Assembly: GCA_025934695.1 (NCBI GenBank)
Contig: JAICWS010000004.1
Coordinates: 124,001-188,000, forward strand
Direction of reading: 5' to 3'
DNA: 64,000 bases
DNA from: Alphaproteobacteria bacterium
GTDB lineage: Bacteria; Pseudomonadota; Alphaproteobacteria; Micavibrionales; UBA2020
Shown: positions 24,863 through 34,412 of the stretch, one piece after another
Layout: the number at the start of each line of letters is the position of its first letter
Position numbering within the stretch: the first letter of the stretch is position 1
The notes under the pieces: generated by a model
The model's input: the letters and a program-made list of their open reading frames with translations, nothing else
Told to the model about the DNA's origin: nothing
The model's database searches: none
Program-made: the position numbers and the translations under genes

Positions 24863-25942
24863 ATGCCAGCTGACAGACAAAGTCCGGCTGAAGCGCAGGA
24901 TACCGCCAAAATGGTGGACAAGTCGCGCGCCGTGACAGCCAAGGCGCTTGAGAAAATCGACGCGCTTATGCTGCGCTCGACGCCGCAATTCTATGAACTT
25001 TGGTATCGCTATTTCGACGGCGACCCCGAAATCATGCGGGCGATCAATACGGTCGAAGGTCCGATCGATGAAATCGCCTGCCAGAAGATTTATAACCGCC
25101 TGCTCAGTTCGCAGGCCCATGACAGCGCACTGACCAAGGCGGGCTCCCAGGTGGAAACCTCGATCAAAGCGCTCGACAAGACCATCGAGAATGCGCGCGC
25201 CGCGGCGACCGAGTTCGGCGGATCCATCGGCAAGGCGGCGGAAAAGGTTCGCACGGCGAAAAGCCTTAACGACGTGAACGACGTGCTGTCGAACGTAATC
25301 GAAGACACGCGCAAGATGGTCGCCCGCAACAGCGAGCTGGAAGGCCAGCTGGCCGCCGTGAACAGCCAGATGGCGGAAGTGCGCCAGCAGCTCGAAACCG
25401 CACGGCGCGAGGCCACGACGGACAGCGTCACCGGCATCGCGAACCGCAAGACCTTCGACCAGCGCGTCGGCGTCGACATCGAAGAGGCGTCGTCGACGCA
25501 CGCGCCGCTCGTGCTGCTGATGCTCGACATCGACCACTTCAAGAAATTCAACGACTCGATGGGCCAGCAGACGGCGGACCAGGTGCTGCGCCTCGTCGCC
25601 CGCACACTGCTGGGCAACGTCAAGGGCCGCGACACCGCCGCGCGCTACGGCATCGACGAATTCGCGATCCTGCTGCCGGGCACCTCGCTCAAGGCGGGCA
25701 TCCAGGTCGCCGAGATCCTGCGCCACGCCATCGAAAACAAGGAAATCACCGACAAGGCCTCGAACCAGAAGATGGGCAGCATCACCATGTCCATCGGCGT
25801 CGCCAAATACCGCGAAGGCGAAGACATCGCCGCCTTCATCGAACGCGCCGAAGGCGCGCTGCACGAGGCGAAAAAAGGCGGCCGTAACCGCGTGCGCGTG
25901 GCGGTCGAGAACAAGGCCTCGCCGCGGGCGTCGGAATCCTGA
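24863..25942 (+). CDS. GGDEF-domain protein with degenerate signature
   Basis: ATG 24863 follows GGAG at 24853; ATG 24845 is possible. The 359-residue product has a helical N-terminal region (SRAVTAKALEKIDALMLRSTPQFYELWYRYFDGD...), a coiled-coil with repeated Glu and Gln (about 150-190), and a C-terminal GGDEF domain (about 195-350: DSVTGIANRKTFD, LLMLDIDHFKKFND). The signature loop reads YGIDEF, so the second Gly of GGDEF is Ile. That Gly contacts GTP, so diguanylate cyclase activity may be weak or lost. No transmembrane segment is seen, so it is likely cytosolic. Confidence 0.85.
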   Translation: MPADRQSPAEAQDTAKMVDKSRAVTAKALEKIDALMLRSTPQFYELWYRYFDGDPEIMRAINTVEGPIDEIACQKIYNRLLSSQAHDSALTKAGSQVETSIKALDKTIENARAAATEFGGSIGKAAEKVRTAKSLNDVNDVLSNVIEDTRKMVARNSELEGQLAAVNSQMAEVRQQLETARREATTDSVTGIANRKTFDQRVGVDIEEASSTHAPLVLLMLDIDHFKKFNDSMGQQTADQVLRLVARTLLGNVKGRDTAARYGIDEFAILLPGTSLKAGIQVAEILRHAIENKEITDKASNQKMGSITMSIGVAKYREGEDIAAFIERAEGALHEAKKGGRNRVRVAVENKASPRASES

Positions 25943-25970
25943 TTTACTGATAAACGGACGATGCCCAGCC

Positions 25971-26912
25971 TCAGGGTTTCGGATTCGGCTTCCGCCCCGG
26001 CCAGACCTGGTGAATCGCGGCGAGCATTTTTTCGGTCATCGGGCGGAAAGCGGCGTCGGGATTGTTCTTTTCCTGGCGCAGGTGGCGCGGCAATCCCAGC
26101 TCCTGGCGCTTCTTCGCCCATTTGATGACGCTCCAGTCGCCGTCCTTGTTCATGGCGAGCGCCGAAAAACTTTCGACCCAGTCGCCGGAATTCAGGTAGA
26201 GGATGCCGTCTCTCGTGACGCTCTGGATTTCCTTGTGGAAGTGGCCGCAGATCGCGCCATTGTAACCGTGCTTGCGCGCGTAATCGGTCGCGTTCTTTTC
26301 GTGGTGCTCCAGCGAGTGCAGGAAGGGCCCTTCGATCAGCCCGCGCGCCTTTGCCGCCAGGGCAAAATCCCGCTTCAGCAGCTTTTGCCCGACGCGGTCG
26401 ACGGCGGCGCTCAGCTTCGTCGCGGCGACATAGCCATGGTCGAAAAACTTGTGAACGATCGGGGGCAGGGGACGCGGGTTGGTTTGCCCGCCGTCGAAGG
26501 AATCGCCGTGCGAGATAAAAAACGCCCGGCCCTTCGGGTCGGTGAAGTCGAGGGACTTTTCGAAGTGCAGGCCCATGATCACCTTGCCGAACAAGCCCAT
26601 GCGCCGCAGCGTGGCGTCGTGATTGCCGGGCAAATATGTGACTTCGGTGCCCTCCGCGATCTTGCGGTTGATGGCGTCCATGACGCGCTTGTGCGTTTCG
26701 GGCACGTCGGCCGGCTTGCGGTTGTCGAGGCGGATGCCGTCGACGATATCGCCGTTCAGGATGAGCCGGTCGCAGCTGGTGTTGCGCAGGAATTCGCACA
26801 GCAGGTCGGCGGCGCCGCTGTCGATGCCAAGATGCGTGTCGGAAATGATCACGACCGCGTAATGATCGGGCGCACGATGAGGTTGGGGCGCGGCGGCTTT
26901 TTTGTGTCGCAA
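25971..26912 (-). CDS. Metallophosphoesterase, LpxH-like
   Basis: The 313-residue protein has the full calcineurin-type metal-ligand set in order: SDTHLG (D25, H27), LNGDIVDG near 55, LPGNHDATLRR near 100, FISHGDSF near 135 and CGHFHKE near 235. The layout and spacing resemble UDP-2,3-diacylglucosamine hydrolase LpxH (lipid A synthesis) and its COG2908 relatives; which substrate is used is not decided. It faces the GGDEF gene tail to tail with a 28-base gap. Confidence 0.82.
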   Translation of the reverse strand: MRHKKAAAPQPHRAPDHYAVVIISDTHLGIDSGAADLLCEFLRNTSCDRLILNGDIVDGIRLDNRKPADVPETHKRVMDAINRKIAEGTEVTYLPGNHDATLRRMGLFGKVIMGLHFEKSLDFTDPKGRAFFISHGDSFDGGQTNPRPLPPIVHKFFDHGYVAATKLSAAVDRVGQKLLKRDFALAAKARGLIEGPFLHSLEHHEKNATDYARKHGYNGAICGHFHKEIQSVTRDGILYLNSGDWVESFSALAMNKDGDWSVIKWAKKRQELGLPRHLRQEKNNPDAAFRPMTEKMLAAIHQVWPGRKPNPKP

Positions 26913-27111
26913 GCGGATCTCGGGGTAAATTGATTTTTCTCACTACAGCACAGGGGTTGCCTGAAATCCAGCCACCGCGCGCCATTAATTACCATAATCC
27001 AAGAACATGACGCGGCCATTACCATAGTTTCGATTGAAAATTGCCCGTTTTTTGTGCACAATGCCCCCGGTTTCTGGTCAGGGGAAGAAGCGAAGAAAAG
27101 TCAGGCAGTTC
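26913..27111. other. Divergent intergenic region
   Basis: About 200 bases between the phosphoesterase and the ELM1 gene, which diverge; it should hold both promoters. I see no strong hexamer pair or dyad. Confidence 0.4.
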
Positions 27112-28095
27112 ATGTCGTCACCACAAGGCGCAGCGCCACCCGTTTCCTGCTGGGTCGTGACCGAAGGATTGATCGGTTTGCAAAACCAGGCCAAGGGCCT
27201 GGCGGAAGCGCTTGGCCTGTCCTACGAGGTCAGGACGGTGACCAAGCCCGGCTTCCCCTGGCGCTTTCTGCCCACGGCCGTCTGGCCACTCGGTGTATCC
27301 CGCCAGCAGGCGGATTTCAACCCGCCCTGGCCCGATGTCGTCATTTCCTGCGGCCGCAACAGCGTGAAGCCCGCGCTTTCCATCCGCCAGATGAGCGGCG
27401 GCAAAACCTTCGCCGTCCATGTCCAGCATCCGCATGTCAATCCGGCGCTCTTCGACCGCGTTATCGTGGCCAACCATGACAGGCTGGACGGCGAGAATGT
27501 GCTGACGACCCAGGGCGCCCTGCATCGCATTACAAAGGATAAGCTCGACGAGGCCTTTGCGCAGTTCAAGCCCGTGTTCGGGCCGCTCAAAAAGCCGCTC
27601 TATTCGGTGCTCGTCGGCGGCACGACGCGCTCCTCGTCGATGACGGCGGACGCCGCGCGCGACCTTGGCATCAAGCTGGCGGCGCTGGCGAAAGAAACTG
27701 GCGGCAGCCTTGCCGTCACCATGTCGCGCCGTACGGGCCAGGAGAACGAGGCCGTTATCCGCGACTGCCTGAAAGGCGTCACGGCCTATATCTGGGACGG
27801 GACCGGCGACAATCCCTATTTCGGGTTGCTGGCCCATGCGGACGCCATCGTGGTCACGGCAGATTCCGTGTCGATGACCTCGGAAGCCTGCTCGACCGGC
27901 AAGCCGGTTTACGTTTACGACGCGGGCCTCAAGAGCCGCCGCTTGCGCAAATTCCAGGATCACCTGGCGGCGGCGGGCATAACGCGCGCCTTTACCGGCA
28001 AGCTGGAAAGCTGGACCCGGCCCGCCATCGACGACATGAAAGCCGCCGCCGATTTCGTCCGGCCCGCGCTCATCAAGCATTTAGGAGTAGCATGA
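27112..28095 (+). CDS. ELM1/GtrOC1 family protein (glycosyltransferase-like)
   Basis: ATG 27112 gives 327 residues; an upstream frame from 27034 is open but lacks a good ribosome site. Family-typical stretches: CWVVTEGLIGLQNQAKGLAEALG at the start, DVVISCGRNSVKPALSIR near 75, VHVQHPHVNPALFD near 103, VLVGGTTRSSSM near 165, TMSRRTG near 203 and VTADSVSMTSEACSTGKPVYVY near 245. These proteins resemble GT-B glycosyltransferases; in Alphaproteobacteria they lie near lipid A and capsule genes, though the reaction is not settled. The stop is 1 base before the next ATG. Confidence 0.82.
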   Translation: MSSPQGAAPPVSCWVVTEGLIGLQNQAKGLAEALGLSYEVRTVTKPGFPWRFLPTAVWPLGVSRQQADFNPPWPDVVISCGRNSVKPALSIRQMSGGKTFAVHVQHPHVNPALFDRVIVANHDRLDGENVLTTQGALHRITKDKLDEAFAQFKPVFGPLKKPLYSVLVGGTTRSSSMTADAARDLGIKLAALAKETGGSLAVTMSRRTGQENEAVIRDCLKGVTAYIWDGTGDNPYFGLLAHADAIVVTADSVSMTSEACSTGKPVYVYDAGLKSRRLRKFQDHLAAAGITRAFTGKLESWTRPAIDDMKAAADFVRPALIKHLGVA

Positions 28096-28096
28096 C

Positions 28097-30064
28097 ATGA
28101 CAACCAACCTCAAAATCGTCGCCGGCCGCGACAGCGCCGCAAAAGTTCAAAAAGTGGAGTCGCTGAAAATCGCGACCTTCAGCAACACGAGCGGCGGCAA
28201 CAGCGCTTTCAAGGCGCTGACCCATCCGCTGGTGGCCGAAAAGGCGCAGGCGCTGGTGAAGAAGCTGGAAGTCTTCGGCCCCGTCGCCGTTTACGACCCG
28301 AGCGGCCATTTCACCGAATTCGCGGCGCTGTACGACACTTCCGGCGTCCAGATCACCGACGTCTTTGTGCAGAATGTCGCGCATATCGGCCGCGAATACG
28401 GCAGGCTGCGCGCGAAGCCCGTGACCGAAATGCAGCCCGCGCGCGCGAAAACGGTCTTCGTGGCCGCCTTCGACGTCGAGCGCATCAGGCCCCAGTTCGC
28501 GCATATGATGCCCGAAGAAGCCGCGCTCGTCTCCCTCGACGAGCTGAAGCTGCCGGAAGAGTTTCTGACCAACAAGCGCAATTACCTCGATCCTTTGAAC
28601 TTCGCGACCAATTTCTGCTTCTTCCGCGAGGAAGGCGGGCAGCATACGCGCATGGTCACTGCCAATTACTGGGTCGGCTACAACGCGAAGGACACGGTTC
28701 TCTGGTTCCGGCTGTTCGATGCGAACGGCACGCAGCTCGCAGACTGGCGCGAAAAGCTGGCGCCCAGCGTGCAGACGATTTCGGTCGACAGCCAGGACGT
28801 GCGCCGGCGCTTCAGTCTGCCGGCATTTACGGGCACGCTGTTCTGTCACGCAATCGGCGTCGCGGGTCATGACATCGTGAAATATGCATTGGACACTTAT
28901 GGCGATGATGAAACCGTCCTGTCCTGCACGCATGACTCTAATTCCTGGCCCGCCGACCTCTATGCCGGCCTGCCCGCGCCGCGCCAGGGCGAAAAGGTCA
29001 TTCTCTGGGTCGAGAACAGCAACCCGACGGGTATCCCTGCGAATTCCATCGGCATCAACATCATGGGCTCGGACGAGATCGCGCTTTTCGACAAGCCGAT
29101 CGCGCCTTTCGCGACCTGCCCGATCGACGTGTCGGAGCTGATCCCCGGCGCCGCCTGGCCGCAGCAGTTCGAAGTGCAGGCGGGCCGCCGTTTCGGGCGT
29201 CCGCGCTATGAAGTGCGCTCGGCGTCCGGCCGCGCGCGCATCGCGCATGCGAATGTCGAGCGCGTCGACCTCCAGCCCGATCCGGGCATTCCGGGCTTGG
29301 CCAGGCTGATGGGCAAGGGCTATATCCTGCCCGCGCCGATCCTGCCCTGCGACAAGTTCGAGAACACAGTCCTGCCCACCCCCATGGCGACCTGCCAGGA
29401 CAATCTGCCCATCACGCTCATGGTCTATGACAGCGCGGGCAAGGAAATGCTGGTCAAGCCGATGGGCAAGATCGCGCGTGGCGGCGCGGGCGACATCCGC
29501 CTGAACACGCTGCTCGAGATGCACGGCCTCGGCACCCTCTGCGGCCACGCAGAGCTCGTTTACGACTTCCAGGACGGCGGCACGGCTGACGGCTGGCTGC
29601 ACGGCTTGTTCCGCTATGAAGACAAGGCGACCGGCCACGCGGCGGAAACCAGCTTCGGCGCGCATGTGTTCAATACCGCGCTCGTCTACAAGAACGAGCC
29701 GCAGTCCTACACCGGCAAAGCGCCGGGCCTGTCGACCCGCCTGTTCCTGCGCGTGCGGGACGAAGGCTCTTACGACACGCTGTGCCATCTGATCTATCCG
29801 GCGTCTACGCCATGGCACAAAATGTCGACGACCTCGCTCACGCTGTTCAACGCGGCGGGCATTGAGGTGGCGAAGAAGGATATCCAGATCGCCTGCAGCG
29901 GCTCGCGCCTCTGGACCTATCGCGAGATGTTCACGGCGGACGAGCGCACGGCAGCGGGCGTCAACGCCTATGTGATGATCCGCGATGTGACCTGCCGTCT
30001 CTTCGGCTATCATGGCCTGAAGAATGGCAGCGCCTTCAGCCTCGATCACATGTTTGGTTTCTGA
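28097..30064 (+). CDS. Large protein of unknown function coupled to ELM1
   Basis: The 655-residue product has no signal peptide or membrane helix. It is rich in beta-strand patterns, with two segments that echo each other: VTANYWVGYNAKDTVLWFRLFDANGTQLADW near 190-220 and LSTRLFLRVRDEGSYDTLCHLIYPASTPWHKM near 545-580. A His/Cys scatter (TGTLFCHAIGVAGHD near 245) is visible but forms no known metal motif. No family recognised. It starts 1 base after the ELM1 stop behind GGAG and overlaps the convergent membrane gene by 19 bases at its end. Probably works with ELM1 or the adjacent YfhO-like proteins in surface glycan assembly (inference). Confidence 0.6.
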   Translation: MTTNLKIVAGRDSAAKVQKVESLKIATFSNTSGGNSAFKALTHPLVAEKAQALVKKLEVFGPVAVYDPSGHFTEFAALYDTSGVQITDVFVQNVAHIGREYGRLRAKPVTEMQPARAKTVFVAAFDVERIRPQFAHMMPEEAALVSLDELKLPEEFLTNKRNYLDPLNFATNFCFFREEGGQHTRMVTANYWVGYNAKDTVLWFRLFDANGTQLADWREKLAPSVQTISVDSQDVRRRFSLPAFTGTLFCHAIGVAGHDIVKYALDTYGDDETVLSCTHDSNSWPADLYAGLPAPRQGEKVILWVENSNPTGIPANSIGINIMGSDEIALFDKPIAPFATCPIDVSELIPGAAWPQQFEVQAGRRFGRPRYEVRSASGRARIAHANVERVDLQPDPGIPGLARLMGKGYILPAPILPCDKFENTVLPTPMATCQDNLPITLMVYDSAGKEMLVKPMGKIARGGAGDIRLNTLLEMHGLGTLCGHAELVYDFQDGGTADGWLHGLFRYEDKATGHAAETSFGAHVFNTALVYKNEPQSYTGKAPGLSTRLFLRVRDEGSYDTLCHLIYPASTPWHKMSTTSLTLFNAAGIEVAKKDIQIACSGSRLWTYREMFTADERTAAGVNAYVMIRDVTCRLFGYHGLKNGSAFSLDHMFGF

Positions 30065-32172
30065 CGCGTGCGCAAGGCGAAGATCAACCACGCAAACAGC
30101 GCGAAGGCGCTCAGCGCGACGCAGCGCCACAGCAACGGCGGCGTGAAGGACAGCACGAAGTTGCCCGCCGCGCCGGAAGGAACGTCGACTCCCACCAGAA
30201 TATCATTGACGGGCCGGACCGTCAGGCTCCTGTCGTCGACAGCCGCATGGAAGCCCGGATAATAAAGCCGCGCAAAGACCAGCAACCCCGGTTTCGCGCC
30301 ATTCTTTAGCTGAAACATTTCGCGATCATCCGCGAGCTGCGCGGGCTCCGACACCGTCACGGACGACGAATGCCAGGACAATGTGCCGGGAAGCTCGATC
30401 TTTTTCTGCCTGTCGAAGACGGCGACCAGCGGATGCGCGCTTTCCGACCAGCCCGGCGGTTGGTGGCTTTCCATGAGCGCGGCCAAGCCATCTTTTTTCG
30501 TCGCGATGATACGGCCGACCTTAAACAGGTCGAGATAGCTGGCGCCGGTTTCGGTGTCGCGCGCCAGCAGGGCCTCGGGATGATAGGCGCAGACGATGAA
30601 TGCATATGTCGAGCAATGCACCAGGCGCTCGAGGCCCTTTTGCCCGAGCGATGAATAGCCATTGAGCGTATTCGCGCCGAAATAGGCACCCATCGCGGCG
30701 ATCATGAAATCGCGCTCGTCCTTTGCCCCGTCGGGAATGTAATGATCCGCCGTGTCGGTGATCGTATAGACGATGGGTCCCGACGCCGGGCTTTCCGCCA
30801 CTATACCGTCATGCTTGCCCCAGTCGATGGCATCGGTGTTGCGGGGATAGGCCGCGAAGATCAGGCCGAAGATGACAAAACAAGCCGTGCCCAGCGACAT
30901 CGGCGCCCATGCGGGCTTCTTCAGCCAGAGACCAAGCGCGCCGCAGGCGGCCAAAGCCGCGGCAATGGCCGGTGGCGACACTTCTGGATTCAAGGCGAGG
31001 GCGGCCAGCATCGGCGTCACGAGGAGCGCGACCGCCCAGCCAACGCGCTGGCGCGACAGAATAAGCTTTCCGTCCTGCAAAATGGCCAGCAGCGGCAGCA
31101 GGCAGCAAATCTGGAAAAACGGCGCCCAGCGCACGGGATAGCGCAGCATCAGCAAGGGGCCCGCGCCCGCGTCCGCAAACAGGAAAAACACATAGGCGAG
31201 ACCCGCCAGCGGCCCGAGGCGCTGCCATTCGAGGCTTCTCCAGTTGATTAATGGCAGCGCCGGCAGGGCGAACCAGGCAACGTATAACAGCGGTTGCGGC
31301 CCCGGCGTGCCGTTCGTCATGAACGGGTGCCAGAGCGGATTGCTGAGATTCAGCAGGTCAACGGCGCGCGGATGAAACAGAGGATTTTCTGGCATCGCCC
31401 CGCGCGCCGTCCAGGGCAGGGCGGCCAGCACCGGCACGACGACGGGCAGGCTCAGCGCCGCACCCAGAAGACCGGCCGCGATAAGCCGCCTTGCCGATGG
31501 ACCATTCTTGTCTCTAAGCCTTTCCTCGATGAACAAGGCAGCCGCGATCAGGGCGAAGGCGATATCAGTATGCGGCCAGCCGGCGCTGACCATCATGTAC
31601 ATATAAAGGGCCGCCAGCAGCACGCGCAGGGCGATGTTCTTCTGCGCGGAAATGAGCTGCTTCAATGAAGCCCAGGCGAACATCATCCAGGCAAGCGAGG
31701 TAACGCCCGGCTGCCAGATGTTGCTATTCCGGTAGACGATGTAAATGTTCAAGCCCATCAGGAGGCCGAGCAGTGCCGCCCAGCCGCGTGTCAGTCCGTA
31801 AGAACGTCCCAGCGCATAGGCGCCCGAGGCGAGCAGCATGTTCGATACGAGCGCGAACAACAGCCCGCTGAATTCGAGATGCCGCGGGTCGATCATCAGG
31901 TCCATGAGCAGCGACAAAGGATTGTAGAGGCCGTATTGCCAGTCGAGCCACAGCGCGCCGCCAAAGAAAGTGTGGGTGGTCAGGAAAGGGAATTCCCCGC
32001 GCAGCAATGCGTCGCGGATGATGAGGCCGTAAGGGAAATACTGCGCCTGCCGGTCGTCCATGAAGAAAAAGCGGTGGTCCAGGAAATACAGCCACAGCAA
32101 TCCCGCGGCCACGCCCGCCAGCGACAGCAGCAGGGGCAGGGTGCGCCGGACTATTCCCTCTTCGCGTCTCAA
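30046..32172 (-). CDS. YfhO-like multipass membrane protein, paralogue 1
   Basis: A TTG start at 32172 overlaps the upstream paralogue's TGA (TTGA), giving 708 residues, close to the 711 of that paralogue. Hydrophobic segments number about a dozen in the first 430 residues, followed by a soluble C-terminal domain and a final helix. The first loop carries FFMDDRQAQYFPYG, an acidic pair where GT-C glycosyltransferases have their DxD-like site; YPGFHAAVDDRSLTVRPVND near the C-terminus is typical of the YfhO family. By analogy it may transfer a sugar from a polyprenyl phosphate donor at the outer face of the membrane. Substrate unknown. Confidence 0.78.
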   Translation of the reverse strand: MRREEGIVRRTLPLLLSLAGVAAGLLWLYFLDHRFFFMDDRQAQYFPYGLIIRDALLRGEFPFLTTHTFFGGALWLDWQYGLYNPLSLLMDLMIDPRHLEFSGLLFALVSNMLLASGAYALGRSYGLTRGWAALLGLLMGLNIYIVYRNSNIWQPGVTSLAWMMFAWASLKQLISAQKNIALRVLLAALYMYMMVSAGWPHTDIAFALIAAALFIEERLRDKNGPSARRLIAAGLLGAALSLPVVVPVLAALPWTARGAMPENPLFHPRAVDLLNLSNPLWHPFMTNGTPGPQPLLYVAWFALPALPLINWRSLEWQRLGPLAGLAYVFFLFADAGAGPLLMLRYPVRWAPFFQICCLLPLLAILQDGKLILSRQRVGWAVALLVTPMLAALALNPEVSPPAIAAALAACGALGLWLKKPAWAPMSLGTACFVIFGLIFAAYPRNTDAIDWGKHDGIVAESPASGPIVYTITDTADHYIPDGAKDERDFMIAAMGAYFGANTLNGYSSLGQKGLERLVHCSTYAFIVCAYHPEALLARDTETGASYLDLFKVGRIIATKKDGLAALMESHQPPGWSESAHPLVAVFDRQKKIELPGTLSWHSSSVTVSEPAQLADDREMFQLKNGAKPGLLVFARLYYPGFHAAVDDRSLTVRPVNDILVGVDVPSGAAGNFVLSFTPPLLWRCVALSAFALFAWLIFALRTRQKPNM

Positions 32173-34304
32173 GCTGTTGCGCGCTCCCGCCACGCAAAGA
32201 CCAGCCACCCCAGCAGCGCGAAGGCGCTGAGCGTAACGCAGGGCCACAGCAAGGGCGGCGTGAATGACAGCACAAATTTGCCCGCCGCGCCTGCAGGGAC
32301 GTTGATGCCCACCAGCAGGTCATTGACGGGCCGGACGGGCAAGGCCTTGTCATCGACAGCTGCATGGAAGCCCGGATAGTAGAGCCGCGCGAAGACCAGC
32401 AGCCCCGGTTTCGTGCCGTTCTTGATCTGAAACATTTCGCGATCATCCGCGAGCTGCGCGGGTTCCGACACCGTTACGGACGGCGAATGCCAGGACAGCG
32501 TGCCGGGAAGCTCGATCTTTTTCTGCCTGTCGAAGATCGCGACCAGCGGACGATCGCTTTCCTTCCAGCCGCGCGGCGCCTGTTGCCTCACGGAGGCGGC
32601 TGTCCCATCCTTTTTCGTCGCGACGATGCGGCCGACCTTGAACAGGTCGAGATAGGGGACACCCGTTTCCGGCTCGCGCTTCAGCAGCGTATCCGTATGA
32701 TAGGAACAGGTAATGACTTCGTACAACGAGCAATGCGTAAGCTCTTCAAGCCCCTTTTGCCCGAGCGACGAATAGCCGTTCAGCGTGTCGGCATGAAAAT
32801 ATGCGCCCATTGCGGCAATCATGAAATCCTGCTCTGCCGGAGCGCCGGCGGGAATGCCGGAATAACCGGAATAGGTGGAGTCGGTGAATGTGTAGGTCAG
32901 CGGTGCGGTGCGCGCTGCCTCCAGCGCCGCCGCCGCCGTTTCATCATGCTTGCCCCATTCGATGGAATAGTTATTGCCGGGATAGGCGAGGAAGATCAGG
33001 CCGAAAACGAGAAGTGAGCTTGCGGCCAGCACGGTTAAAGTCTGCCGCGGCTTCCAGATCCAGAAGGTCAGCGCGCCGCAGGCGGCCAGGGCGGCGGCGA
33101 AGGCGGGCGGCGGCGAATCCGGATGAAGCCCGAAGGCCAGCAGCATCGGGCCGGTGAGCAGCGCGAAAGCCCAGAGGATGCGCCGGCGCGACAGGACAAG
33201 CGGACTGTCCTGCAGGAGAGCCAGCAGCGGCAACAGGAGGCAAAGGTGAAAAAACGGGGCCCAACGCAGGGGATAGCGTAGCGTCAGCAAGGCGCCCGCG
33301 CCCGCATCCGCAAGGATGAAGAACAGCCAGGCGAGACATGCCAGCGGCAGAAGGCGCTGCCAGCGCGCGGCTTTCCACCGGATCAGCACCAGCGCCGGCA
33401 GGGCGAACCAGGCAAGGTACAACAGCGGCTGCTGTCCCGGCGATCCTTGCGACATAAAGGTTTGCCAGACCGGATTGCCGACATTGAGCGTGTCGGTCAG
33501 GCGCGGGTGAAACATCGGCGGATCCTGGATGGCCCCGCGCGCCGTCCAGGGCAGGGCGGCCAGCACCGGGACGACGACGGGCAGGCACAGCGCCGCTCCG
33601 AGGAGGCCGGCGGCGACAAGCCGCCTTGCCGATGGACCATTCTTGTCTTTCAGCCTTTCCTCGATGAACAAGGCAGCCGCGATCAGGGCGAAGGCGATAT
33701 CGGTATGCGGCCAGCCGGCGCTGACCATCATGTACATATAAAGAGCCGCCAGCAGCACGCGCAGGGCGATGTTCTTCTTTGCCGCGATGAGCTGCTTCAA
33801 GGCCGCCCAGGCGAACATCATCCAGGCAAGCGAGGTAACGCCTGGCTGCCAGATGTTACTGTTCCGGTAGACGATGTAAATGTTCAAGCCCATCAACAGG
33901 CCGAGCAGCGCCGCCCAGCCGCGTGTCAGCCCGTAAGAACGTCCCAGCGCATAGGCGCCCAAGGCGAGCAGCAGGTTCGATACGAGCGCGAACAACAGCC
34001 CACTGAATTCGAGATGCCGCGGATCGATCATCATGTCCATGAGCAGCGACGAAGGATTGTAGAGGCCGTATTGCCAGTCGAGCCACAGCGCGCCGCCATA
34101 GAAAGTGTGCGTGGTCAGGAAAGGGAATTCGCCCCGCAGCAATGCGTCGCGGATGATGAGACCGTAAGGGAAATACTGCGCCTGCCGGTCGTCCATGAAG
34201 AAGAAGCGGTGGTCCAGGAAATACAGCCACAGCAGGCCTGCCGCTACGCCCGCCAGCGACAGCAGCAGGGGCAGGCGCTGTTTCAACCCCGGCGTTGATG
34301 CCAT
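32169..34304 (-). CDS. YfhO-like multipass membrane protein, paralogue 2
   Basis: 711 residues from ATG 34304. Nearly identical to paralogue 1 over the first ~260 residues (FFMDDRQAQYFPYG, YGLTRGWAALLGLLMGLN, VSAGWPHTDIAFALIAAALF). It diverges in the middle (about 260-540), then is near-identical again toward the C-terminus (DRQKKIELPGTLSWHS onward). That mosaic suggests tandem duplication with later gene conversion at both ends. The middle part may hold the acceptor specificity. It precedes paralogue 1 in the transcript and is coupled to it. Confidence 0.78.
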   Translation of the reverse strand: MASTPGLKQRLPLLLSLAGVAAGLLWLYFLDHRFFFMDDRQAQYFPYGLIIRDALLRGEFPFLTTHTFYGGALWLDWQYGLYNPSSLLMDMMIDPRHLEFSGLLFALVSNLLLALGAYALGRSYGLTRGWAALLGLLMGLNIYIVYRNSNIWQPGVTSLAWMMFAWAALKQLIAAKKNIALRVLLAALYMYMMVSAGWPHTDIAFALIAAALFIEERLKDKNGPSARRLVAAGLLGAALCLPVVVPVLAALPWTARGAIQDPPMFHPRLTDTLNVGNPVWQTFMSQGSPGQQPLLYLAWFALPALVLIRWKAARWQRLLPLACLAWLFFILADAGAGALLTLRYPLRWAPFFHLCLLLPLLALLQDSPLVLSRRRILWAFALLTGPMLLAFGLHPDSPPPAFAAALAACGALTFWIWKPRQTLTVLAASSLLVFGLIFLAYPGNNYSIEWGKHDETAAAALEAARTAPLTYTFTDSTYSGYSGIPAGAPAEQDFMIAAMGAYFHADTLNGYSSLGQKGLEELTHCSLYEVITCSYHTDTLLKREPETGVPYLDLFKVGRIVATKKDGTAASVRQQAPRGWKESDRPLVAIFDRQKKIELPGTLSWHSPSVTVSEPAQLADDREMFQIKNGTKPGLLVFARLYYPGFHAAVDDKALPVRPVNDLLVGINVPAGAAGKFVLSFTPPLLWPCVTLSAFALLGWLVFAWRERATA

Positions 34305-34412
34305 TTTCTGCGCTCCCCTGGGCGTAAAGCTGACGCGGCCCCCGAGATGAAATTATCTCATGGTTCCGGCGCAAAACTCAATATGCGATGGAAAAGGGAA
34401 GGCGCGTTGCGG

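Noticed and set aside
28073-30130. 685-residue minus-strand frame
   Set aside because: Long GC-rich shadow of the 655-residue gene, with Arg/Val-heavy composition and no motif.
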